DNA from: Platanthera guangdongensis
Lineage: Eukaryota > Streptophyta > Magnoliopsida > Asparagales > Orchidaceae
Reading direction: 5' to 3'
Length of the DNA stretch: 64,000 bases
NCBI GenBank assembly: GCA_039583875.1
Contig: CM077151.1
Span: 108,146,609 to 108,210,608 of the forward strand
Positions 54,619 through 64,000 of the stretch are shown one piece after another. The notes beneath the pieces were generated by a model. That model was not told where the DNA came from. It made no database searches and worked only from the letters and a program-made list of their open reading frames with translations. Numbering within the stretch: the stretch's first letter is position 1; each line of letters starts with the position of its first letter. The translations under genes and the position numbers were made by a program.

Positions 54619-57280
54619 GAGGAGTAAACCAAAAACCCTAGCCATCTCTGTACCAATTTTGCCGAGCAGTTGTCTTTGCCAAAACCACCGGATCGGATTT
54701 GCTGGAAGAACACTGCCAACAAAGGAGGGGATGCCGCAACAAAGAGTAACGAGGTGCATGGCCGGAAATGTCGGAACCACCAGAAACGAGGTGGGCTTCC
54801 TACCCTCTCCCTTGATTCTAGATCTCTAGTTATTCCTAAAAGAGATATCGACTCAAAAAGTCTTGATTTGTGAGAAGAAGGTTTCTAGGAAGAGGCCATG
54901 CTAGAGCTTGTGTCCTAGGAATTAGAGTTTTCAACCTTTCCTCACTTCAAATGAAGTTTGTGGACAGGTTTCGTGAAAATAAGTGTCCATATGAGGGTGA
55001 ATAAGGGAGGAGAAATTCTGGATGCTATTTGGAAAGTTTGGTTGGAGGAAGAAGAAGAACCGATGACATTCGATCTGCTTTAAAATGCGCGCATAAATCT
55101 GTTTTTTGCGCGCAGCAACCTTCGAGGCCATTTTAAGACATGATGCTTCCATATATGGGCTTACGAATAAACATGAAAGTCGTAGCCCTTGGAAATACCT
55201 TTCCAACGAGAGATTACACGCCTTCACTGGATTCCTATAACCTCAGGAATCCTCTATCTACGTTGCTATATAGTAATCACTCCTGCATATATAGTTCTCG
55301 TGTTTGTTTTGTATCGGCTTTGGGTTTGGTAGAGGGATTGTAGTACATTAACGTTAATGTTTTGTTGAATTTAATCTATAAGTAATTGTGATAAAATATG
55401 TTAATGACATTTGTTGGATAGATCCCTAATGAACAAATGATGTAGTAAAGTGTACTTGATCGAGGTGATTTGGTGGAGGTTAGTGAACGAATGGATTGAA
55501 GAGTTGGGATGACATGAATGACTTAAATATGTGAATCGATAGGGATGTATTTGATAATGGTAAAACAATGAATGATGATAAGGTTGACTTGAAGTTTGCT
55601 GTACATAATTTGTAGTAATTGTTATGAACAATTGGTTGTTTACATTTAGTTGGAAGATCCATATGGACACAAATAGTTCGAACTTGGTAAAAGAATTGTA
55701 ACCAGTGATGTTAAAGTCATGTGATCATAGTATACATGTAATTATGATAACCACATGGTTGGTGAATATTTGTGGAGTACCATTATGTTGATGATGAACC
55801 CTTGGTGTGGTTGGATGCACAAAAATGTGGAAGGGTTGAAAGTGCGTGTGTGTTGCCGCACAGGAATTATGTTTTGGTAAGAGACTCGGTGTGGAACTCT
55901 TGCGTGCTATTGAGCACAAAATGTGAATAATGACAAGGGGGCTCAATGTGGAGCCTCATATGTGAAATGTATGTGGTGTGAGTCGACACGCGATGTCGTA
56001 ATCCTGGGTTAAGGATAGTGTAACAGGTCTACGGGCTCGGCAGTCGTCACACCGACGGGAGTTGACAGCTAGACTTGTACGGTTGGGCCTTGGTCCTCGG
56101 TGCTCACTTGCCGAGACACCCTCCATGCTAGTGGACAGTTGGCCTTGGGCCTTTGGTGATTTGTTCACAAAGGAACCTTCCGTGCCACGAATATAGGCTA
56201 GTTGGGCTAGGCTCTTGGTGCACATCTACATGAGACCCCTTCTGAGCCGTAGTACGCATGTGAGATCCGCTATTGTGTTATTAGCGTTGAGGAATATGGA
56301 GGCAGAGGCTTGGTATTATGGATGCCTGCCTAGTAGTGGAGAAGCCCGCTCTACTATCATCGCCTGGCCACGACGGTTGACGCCTGAGAGGTTAGCTACC
56401 TGCTCGAAAAGTGAGAACTACAAGTCTGTGTCGACATAGTAGTTGCATGTGCGTGATCATGGGTGAGTCATTGCATTGCATTCATGGCATTACATTATAT
56501 TGTATATACAATATCCTCATCGTATAAGTTTGTATGGACACTCTTATATGATGAGTTACTTTACTGCTAAGCCGATCCTCAACTTATATGTCTGTATGAG
56601 AATTCACATAAGTTGAGTTACTTTCTGTTGTAGCTTTACATTTTCCATATATTCCTATAGATGATAGAACTGCTAGAGTAGATTGTTTACTCATTTATTA
56701 TGCTGCTGATATACTTGATATTGCTCACTCTATACCACCTGTTTGTACTACTATTTTATTTATATATATTGTACCCTTGTTCTTTTCTCCACCCGGTGCC
56801 GAGGAGGCGTCGGGGGAGCGGATTTGATAGGCACTTAGTCTCATGACTAACAATTGATACGTCTTCCTTTTTAGGAGGAAACCCCGCAGATAGAGCAGCA
56901 GCAGGTTATGCAGCAGGATAGCTAGGCCAGGATGACAGGGCTGAAGGGACTGTGTCGTCGCTACCGTCAGTGACTGTTGTGAGTTTTGAGAGACTTATGT
57001 TGTAGCCCTTTGGGCAAGTTTTACTCGTACTCTGATATTATAGAAGCTTGTTATAGCTTCTTTTTCTTGATGTACTTTTTGGACTATTTTACTTATCTGT
57101 GGATTGACTTCTGTTTTATATTCTTGGTTGGGTTGACATTGGTTGATATTGGTTATAGCCGGCAGGATAGGCGTCATGTGGTACAGGTTAGCCCGTGTGC
57201 TAATGCTACCACAATGCAGCTGTTCTAGGCATAAGACTCCCCTCATTCCGTATTTTGTGTTCTGGGAGGGGGGTCTTACA

Positions 57281-57647
57281 GGCCGGGCGGGTGGCGGTGC
57301 CCAGTACCATCAAGCACTGTCCGCCAAGGAGAGTAGGCCAAAGTGCGTCGACTCGCCATTAGAGGTTATTCTTTTACATTTTCTATTTGTTTGTAATTTG
57401 ATTCTGGTTTGTCGTTATCCCCTCTAAACAGCAAAGTTACGCTTTTGGCAAATCACTTTGGGATGCATTTAATAGTTACCAAAAGGCGGGATCTCGCTAT
57501 TGGCGGCCTATCCCTAAAAAATTATAAATAGACAACCAAGGGCACCTTTGGATATGACATATTTCGGAGTTTTCCTCTCCCCTAGCTAGCTGTGGTTGGC
57601 AGGAGCTTCAACTTATCACTCACCATGGTCTTCGGGTGGGTGATTGG
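57281..57647. other. Unassigned 0.37 kb between gypsy-K and copia-H
   Basis: The presumed target of both insertions. No coding frame. A TATA-like TTATAAATAG at 57522-57531 suggests it may be part of a further LTR, but I find no second copy in the window. Confidence 0.4.
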
Positions 57648-58855
57648 TGTTGGTGTTATCATTATAATCTGGAAGTGATCAAGTATATAGCCTCACTACC
57701 GACGCAATATGAGCCTATCAGGGTCGCACATAAGAATGTTTGGAGAAATTGGGAGATTGGATTAGTGTGGTTTTTCTCATATAATGAGTGGAAATGACTT
57801 AGCTCAGCCAGTCTTGGAAAGCGTCGAGTGCGTTGAGATTACTCAATGCTTTCGTCGAGTCAAGTGTTGACTCGTCGAATGATGGTATTGAGTGTGTTGA
57901 GTTTACTCAACGATTTGTCGAGTCAAAGTGTTGATTCGTCGAGTATTGCACTTAAGTGTTGAGTGCATTGAGCCTACTCAACAATTTGTTGAGTTAAAGG
58001 TTGATTCGATGAATCTGGCACTTAGGCGTTAAGTGTATTGAGTTCACTCAACGCCTTCATCGAGTCAAATGTTGATTCGACGAGTTTGGCATTGATAGTG
58101 TTGAGAGCATCGAGTTCACTCGATGCCTTCATCAAGTCAAAAGTTTATTTGGCAAGGTTGGCACTGAGTTAGTCATGTATCTTATGGATACTCAATGTTT
58201 CGTCGACTATGATATGTATACTCGACGATTCGTCGAATATGTAATGGATACTCGACGATTCGTCGAGACAAGAGTTGCTGGTCGAAATTGTGTATTCCAA
58301 GTCTTGGGTCTGCGAATAGAGACGGGCTGTTCTGTTTATTCCTTTGGGTATAAATATAAGATTTTATGGTTTCTCCAAAAGATCGAAGGGTTGATTCTGT
58401 CTAAGCATACGAGCTAAAGTGTGCAAAAACCCGAGACCTAAAAGGCCGATGGAAACTGTTCTGCCTTTGCCAATCCCGTCGCCGTCGCTAAACCTGATCC
58501 TGGCGAGTGTTGCCGCAGCCTCTTCTGTAACAGACCTAGTAGTTTGTGAAGATGCAAAGTGCCCTCTCCCGACCTAGATCTTGTTCGACAAGAGTCTACG
58601 GGTTCTCCCGTTCCTGTGGATTTTCTGTAGAGGTGCGGACACTATTCTTCACTAAGGAGTCTAGCCGCTTGGTGATCGGCAGATCTTCTACAGTATCTTG
58701 GTTGAGTATAAACTCAGTTCCGTTGAGGAATTTTTTTTAACTGCAATTTCTTCTTGATACATGTCCATTGCTAGATCCGAACTTCTTTTTGGTTTTGTTT
58801 TTTCCTTTATTTCCAATGCACGCATAAGTGTTGTGCCATCTAGTAAAACCCAACA
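57648..58855 (+). repeat. 5' LTR of copia-H
   Basis: The 3' end AAACCCAACA is set by the primer site. The 5' end is approximate (TGTTGGTG). It shares CTGGAAGTGATCAAG, GAGCCTATCAGGGTC and CGCACATAAGA text with copia-F's LTR, so H and F are related. Array at 57820-58265, TATA box (GGGTATAAATATAAG) at 58349-58355. Confidence 0.7.
57820..58265. repeat. TTGAGT/ACTCAA and CGACGAATCGTCGAG word array in copia-H
   Basis: About five units with GTTGAG...CTCAACG arms and CGTCGAGTC, then two copies of ATACTCGACGATTCGTCGA. It ends 84 bases before the TATA box. Confidence 0.85.
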
Positions 58856-59003
58856 ATAGTATCAGAGGGAGGTTGCGGCAATGATCAAGGTATCAAAAGT
58901 GCTAAATCCATGACATGTAGATCTGGAAATTTAGAAATGTTCTAAATGCCCAAATCTATTCTTGGGATCCCGACAAGAATGCATTTAATTTTGTTGTGAT
59001 ATC
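58856..59003 (+). other. Primer site and start of leader of copia-H
   Basis: AGTATCAGAGGGAGG after the LTR, a decayed initiator tRNA-Met site; then leader text resembling copia-F's (CTAAATC, TTTAGAA) until cut by LTR I. The rest of H should lie right of the window. Confidence 0.65.
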
Positions 59004-59269
59004 TGAAAGTCTTTGTTTTCAAGGATAGATAAATCACCTAGAGGGGGCGTGAATATGTTATTGGTCTCTTGCTGAGTTTCTTTAAATATTTCATCTTTAA
59101 GAGCTTTAGATTTTAGTTGTTTTATGCTTTCAAGATGTACAAAACCTGCACAAAGTGAACAATACAGAAAAGCATACAGTGATTTGTAGTGGTTCCCCAA
59201 ATGGGTACATCCACTTTCCCTCCCACATATCCAACTATCTTGTTGGACTAGGTACTTCTCCAAAACTTG

Positions 59270-59760
59270 CTTCAAAGAGCTTACACCTCAGATACCACAC
59301 GACCTCTAAGTCTCCTCCAAGACTTACTTCTCAGCCACAAGGGCCTACAACTCAGTGGTCAGCAGACAACCTACCTCTGGCTGTTAAGCCCTACACTTAG
59401 GCTGGGAGGACAGCCCTACCTCAGATCCATAAAGGATCCTACCTCAGAGCTCCGCGGTGCTCCTACAATCAGTGACCCTCAAGCCACCTACCTCAGCCTT
59501 ATCCCTAAGGCCTACAGCTCAGGCTTTTCAGCCCTACAACTTCAGGCACAAGGCCCTACTATCAGAGTGTTGCAACACTCCTACATCTCAGTACCCTTTC
59601 AGGTACATACCTCAATGCCCCTTAAGACACCTATAGCTCAGTGACAAACTTGTCACCTACCTCAGGCACAAAGGCCCTACACTAAGAGAGTAGCACTCTC
59701 CTACCTCAGGAAATTAAGCCCTACAGCTCAGATCCACACTTGGATCCTACAGTATGAAGG
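59270..59760. repeat. CTACCTCAG / CTACAGCTCAG degenerate repeats in LTR I
   Basis: More than fifteen CCTAC(C/AG)CTCAG-like words with irregular spacing in the transcribed R/U5 part, unlike the U3 palindromes. Confidence 0.75.
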
Positions 59761-60744
59761 TGGGTTGGTGGATATTCTTGAAATAAGAGATGTTTCTCTG
59801 TGCCAAGCTTCTTGACTGAGATAAACTCAGACCTACAATGACTATAGGAATTTATTTCCTGAATCTACCTTCACTAAACTAAGAACTACTTAGTCCTAAC
59901 TACTTCCACAGCAACAAGTATTTACTTGAGCTGGAAGTGACTTGCAGAGTAATGTTCTGCCTCTCTCTGAACTGGTCCTGAAGCTCAGTCCTAACTACTA
60001 CTTCACAACACCAGGGATCTTTTCTGCTGGTCAGTGAAGTTACTGTAGCTAATTGCTGCTACCTGAGATGAGAAAATCTCAGCTCTAACTTTGCAGACTA
60101 AGATAGCTCTGCCTTTTCTTCATTTCTCATGCTGAGGTGATTCAGCCCTGACGTTGACTTCTAAGGAATAGTCCCCTGAGTCTTCTTTCAGATCTCTGCT
60201 TCTTCAAGCTTGTTCTCTTCATAGCTTCCAGATTAAGTTGTTTAGGATGCTTGCACGGCTGGAACTACGAAGAACTTGCAATAAGGGTCGTCCCTTGGGT
60301 GCTTCCTCTTTCCTCAGAGAATTACTTTGGACTTGCTTGCTGGTGTACATGAAGATCACAACAGCTATCTTATTGTTGACGATGTTGATATCAACAACTA
60401 ACTTGCTCTTCGTCTTGCTGACTTGAGCTTCCTATTCTTCAGCATAGCAACAATGGCAGAGAAGAAGAAACTATCTGATTGCTTTTTCCAAAAACTGTCT
60501 TCCTCAGTACGTCTTTGCCTTTTATTAATTTTGACCCAACAGCTCTTGAGTAGTGGGCCCCACACATTTAATGACCTGTCATAACCTTGCGTTAACGCCA
60601 ACTGTCGTACAGTAGGTCTGCGATAACATTTGTCATGTACTGTAGCCATCCCGCCACTAATTTCAAATATGTTGGCTTGTTGACTTGCTGACGTCACCAG
60701 TTGTGGACTTAGCCAAAAATCAAGCAACATTAATATAGGCGTTT

Positions 60745-61370
60745 AGGGAGTGAGTTTTACTCAACGCCAAAATACTTAGACAAAATTTTGTCTATTTAGG
60801 GGTTGAGAGCGTTGAGTGAAACAAGCCTCACTCAATGCTTTTTGCCTTAGCAAAATTTTCCCGCTTCTCTGGCATTGAGGGTGTTGAGTGTGTCTTCATC
60901 ACTCAACATTTTTTTCCTTTGAAAAGCTTTCTGCAACTTTGACGTTGAGAGCGTTGAGTGAGCTCTCTTCACTCAACGCTTTTTGCCTTAGCAAAATATT
61001 CCTGCTTTTCTAGCATTGAGAGCGTTGAGTGTGTCTTCATCACTCAATGCTTTTTGCCTTAGCCAATTTTCTACCTCTGCAGCATCTTACGTGTTGAGAG
61101 CGTTGAATGAGCATGCCTCACTCAATGCTTTTGCCTTAGCCATTTTTTTTGCCTTTGCAGCATCTTAGGCGTTGAGAGCATTTAGTGAGCATGCCTCAAA
61201 CAACACTTTTTGCCTTAGCCAATTTTTTGTGTTTAAAGAACACTAGCTTAACTGTCTCAGCGCTTTCTTGTTCTCTGCTGAGACAAACACTTGTCTCAGC
61301 GGTTATGCTGAGACGAACTCTTGTGTCAGCGGTTATGCTGAGACGAACACTTGTCTCAGCAGTTATGCTG
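60745..61370. repeat. GTTGAG...CTCAACGC tandem units and GTCTCAGC/GCTGAGAC words in U3 of LTR I
   Basis: About seven units of 80-90 bases: GCGTTGAGAGCGTTGAGTG, a short loop, CACTCAATGCTTTTTGCCTTAG, an A/T stretch, then CTGC and the next GCGTTGAG. At 61255-61370 a second word, GTCTCAGC with its complement GCTGAGAC, is repeated. Confidence 0.88.
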
Positions 61371-62931
61371 TGTAAGACTCCCCCTCCCGGAACACAAAAC
61401 ACGGCACGAGGGGAGTCTTATGCCCAAAACAGCTGCCTTGCGGTAGCGTTAGCACACGGGCTAACCTGTACCATAAGACGCCTATCCTGCCGGCTATAAC
61501 CAATATCAACCATTGCCAACTCAACCAAGAATATAAAACAGAAGTCAATCCATACATAAGTAAAATAGTCCAAAAGACACATCAAGAAAAAGAAGCTACA
61601 ACAAGCTTCTATAATATCAGAGTACGAGCAAAACTTGCCCAAATGGCTACATCATGAGTCTCTCAAAACTCACATCTGTCATTGACGGTAGTGACGACAC
61701 CGTCCCTTCAGGCCATGTTGTCCTGACCTAGCTGTCCTGTTGCATAACCTGTTGCTGCTCTGTCTACAGGGTTTCCTCCCAAAAGGGAAGACGTAGCAAT
61801 CGCTAGTAATAAGACTAAGTGGCTATAACATACTCTCCCCCGACGACTCCTCGGCACCAGGCGGAGAAAAGAACAAGGGTACAATATATATAAATAGAAC
61901 AGTAGTACAAACAGGTGGTATAGAGTGAGCAATATCAAGTATAGCAGTATTATAATAAATGAGTAAACAATCTACTCTAGCATTTCTATCATCTACAGCA
62001 GTATATGAAAAATGTAAAGCCACAACAGGAAGTAACTCAACTTATATGAATGCCCATACAGACATATAAGTTGATGATCGACTCAGCAGTAAAGTAACTC
62101 ATCGTATAAGAGTGCCCATACAAACTTATATGATGACGATCTTGTGTACGCAATATAATGTAATGCCATGAATACAATGCAATGACTCACCCATGATCAC
62201 GCACATGTAACTACTATGTTGACAGAGACTTGTAGTTCCGACTATTCGAGCAGGTAGCTAACCTCTAAGGCATCAACCGTCATGGCCAGGTGGTGACAGT
62301 AGAGCGAGCTTCTCCACTACTAGGAGGGCATCCACACTACCAAGCCTAGGCCTCCGTATGCCGCAACGCTAAGAACACAATAGCGGAGCTCACATCCGTA
62401 CTATGACACAGAAGGGGTCTCGGGTAGATGTGCACCAAGAGCGCAGCCTAACTGGCATATCTTGTGGCGCGGAAGGTACCTCTGGGAGCGTATCACCAAA
62501 TGACCAAGGCCAACTGCCCACTAGTAAGGAGGGTGCCTCGGGAAGTATGCACCGAGGAACAAGCCCCAACCGTGCAAGTATAGCTATCAACTCCCGTCGG
62601 TGTGGCGACTGGCGAGCCCGTAGACCTGCCACACTCTCCTTAACTCAGGATTACGACACCACGTATTGACTCACACCACATGCATTTCACATACGGGGCT
62701 CCACATTGAGCCCCCTTTTTATTATTCACATTCTGTGCTCAATAGCATGCAAGAGCTCCACTCCGAGTCTCTTACCAATACGTAATTCCAGTGCAGCAAC
62801 ACACACACACACACAGACACTTTTAACCCTTCCACATTTTTATGCATCCAAGCACCATCAACATAAAGGTACTCCAAACACATTCACCAACCATTTGGTT
62901 GTCATAATTACATGTATACAATGATAACATG
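61371..62931 (-). repeat. LTR L, gypsy-K family (3' LTR or solo), interrupted by LTR J
   Basis: It starts TGTAAGACTCCCC and matches the reverse complement of 55720-57280 in full. No primer site lies on its left, so it is a 3' or solo LTR in minus orientation. The right part is cut by J at 62932. Confidence 0.85.
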
Positions 62932-64000
62932 TGTTGGGTACATTGGTTTAAATGTACCTGATTTGAAGAAGCCTCACCCAACTCAATGATATACATCAAA
63001 ATGTATTTGATGTGTTTTTGAGTTACTTGTGCAGGTTAAGTATTTGCAGGACTGAAGCAAAAATTTATAAGTCCATGTGTCGACACCCGGAGGGAAAGTG
63101 TCGACACTTAAGAAGACTTGTGTCGACACCCAGACAAGCAGTGTCGACACTTGGAGTCATTGTGTCGACACCTGGGATGCAGAGTCGACACCAGACACAA
63201 AGTGTCGACACAAGGAGCTGTGTCTACACTCAATGAAGAAAGTACAATAAAGCAGTGTCGACACTTAACAGCAGTGTCGACACCCAGTGAAGCTGTGTCT
63301 ACACCAGAAAGTGTCGACACTTGGAGCTATGTCGACACTCAGCAAAAGTCAGCAGAGACTAAGTATAAGAGTCGACACTCAGAACAATGTGTCGACACTC
63401 AATAGAAGAGTCAGCACTTGAAGTAAGTGTCGACACCCAGAACAATATGTCGACACTTAGCTGAAGACTCTACACTTGAAGAAAGTGTCGACACGTGGAG
63501 CTGTGTCGACACTTAGCAAAGAACAGTAAGATCAACAAAATATTCGAAGTACAAGTGTCGACACTAAGGGAATGTGTCGACACTCAGCTGAAGTCTCAAC
63601 AGAAGAATCAAGTGTCGACACAAGGAGCTGTGTCGACACTCAGTAAGTATCAACATTGAAGACTATGTGTCGACACCAAGAAGCAGTGTCGACACTTAAC
63701 AGATTCAACACATGAAGATGTGTCGACACAAAGGAGATGTGTCGACACTAAGCAGAATTCAGCAAAAGATAAAAGATCAAGTACTTGTGTCGACACTCAA
63801 TTTCAGTGTCGACACATGCAGAAGAAACTGTGTCGAGACATGGAATCTACAACACAAGGAGTTGTGTCGACACCTTGTAGACTTGTGTCGACACTTACAC
63901 AACTTGTGTCGACACTTGGTCTATAAGTGTCGACACTTAAAGACAGAAAATCTCGACACTTTCAGACAGTTAGAGAACTTTCAAGAATTGACTGGATGAC
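62932..64000 (+). repeat. LTR J, copia-G-like start, runs off the window
   Basis: TGTTGGGTACATTGG, GATTTGAAGAAGCC and AATGTATTTGATG follow the same order as the start of copia-G's LTR. No polypurine tract precedes it, so it is a 5' or solo LTR. The likely target duplication is ACATG (62927-62931). Confidence 0.65.
63075..63960. repeat. GTGTCGACAC array in U3 of LTR J
   Basis: More than thirty copies of GTGTCGACAC or variants at intervals of about 15-35 bases, separated by purine-rich text such as TTAGCAGAAG. The same word occurs in gypsy-B's LTRs. Confidence 0.95.

Larger units (their letters stand above)
48956..57280 (+). mobile_element. Gypsy-K, degenerate chromovirus-type element, outermost of the main nest
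   Basis: Order: end of 5' LTR, a short stretch without recognisable gag, protease, reverse transcriptase, RNase H, integrase, chromodomain-like tail, 3' LTR of about 3.8 kb. Heavily mutated, hence old, consistent with being the base of the nest. Confidence 0.82.
53475..57280 (+). repeat. 3' LTR of gypsy-K
   Basis: About 3.8 kb. The start (TTTAACGTCCCGAG) is a decayed TGTAACGTCCCGA; the end is GGGGTCTTACA. It holds a palindrome array (53700-54440), a TATA box (54612-54618) and, in its last 0.5 kb, the segment shared with 48956-49457. Confidence 0.82.
59004..61370 (-). repeat. LTR of copia-I (3' LTR or solo), interrupted by LTR L
   Basis: The plus strand starts TGAAAGTC like copia-G's LTR and shares GTGGTTCCCC and GGGTACATCCACTTTCC with it at the same distance. 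No primer site lies to the left, so this is a 3' or solo LTR in minus orientation. It stops at 61370 where a K-family LTR begins. Contains three repeat arrays. Confidence 0.65.

Noticed and set aside
55401..55670. Small His/Thr/Ser-rich protein (with 55725-55946 and 62706-62924)
   Set aside because: Inside K-family LTR sequence; both LTR copies are mutated without regard to this frame.
57281..57647. Host gene promoter or exon next to gypsy-K
   Set aside because: Only a TATA-like word is seen; no reading frame or splice structure supports a gene.
63075..63960. CRISPR-like array (short repeat, 15-35 base gaps)
   Set aside because: The repeat is only 8-10 bases, gaps vary in length and are similar to one another, there is no cas gene, and the DNA is plant nuclear. 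It is an LTR U3 array.

Overview
The window is transposon-packed plant nuclear DNA. I see no host gene, tRNA, rRNA or CRISPR array. The organism is a flowering plant with a repeat-rich genome. The evidence is Ty1/copia and Ty3/gypsy chromovirus-type LTR retrotransposons primed by initiator tRNA-Met, a Tourist/Harbinger-type MITE, a Helitron-like element and long (TA)n tracts. I cannot tell monocot from eudicot. Elements are named here with letters: gypsy-type K, C, A, B, L; copia-type D, E, F, G, H, I, J; Helitron-like M.

Layout as a set of nested insertions. Gypsy-K (+) is outermost: the end of its 5' LTR is at 48956-49457, degenerate pol at 49968-53385, 3' LTR at 53475-57280. Gypsy-C (-) sits in K's 5' LTR; its gag (7049-7735) and 5' LTR (8075-8917 resuming at 47603-48955) are visible. 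C's body is cut by copia-D (-, 2802-6717), which is itself cut by copia-F (-, 1-2801). C's LTR is cut by gypsy-A (-, 8918-47597, TSD ATCGG). A's 5' LTR is cut by gypsy-B (+, 18756-28218, TSD TCATC), by copia-G (-, 29199-45338, inside a TA tract) and by Helitron-M (45423-46516). G's gag is cut by copia-E (+, 35111-42594, TSD GACAG). K>C>A>G>E is thus a five-level nest. Right of K lies a second nest: copia-H (+) cut by the LTR of copia-I (-), cut by a K-family LTR (L, -), cut by the start of LTR J (+), which runs off the window.

Most coding regions are pseudogenes with stops and frameshifts. E is best preserved: it has a clean TSD and near-identical LTRs, and is broken mainly by a 14-G run, one TAG and a late frameshift. 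D keeps a 741-codon open frame although it lacks protease and has lost integrase catalytic residues. G is a non-autonomous copia-like element with gag but no pol; in place of pol it has a roughly 715-codon reading frame (one internal TAA) of uncertain origin.

The most unusual signal is in the LTRs. Almost every LTR here carries, at or near the upstream side of its TATA box, a dense array of short palindromes: TCGnCGAGAATC in F and G, TACTCGAGAA in A, GTGTCGACAC plus GACACGGGCGTGTC in B, GTGTCGACAC in J, GCGGAC/GTCCGC in D and E, CTACCGC/GCGGTAG in C, GTTGAGTGCACTCAAC-like in K, H and I. Some of these words are shared between copia-type and gypsy-type LTRs, which ordinary descent does not explain.
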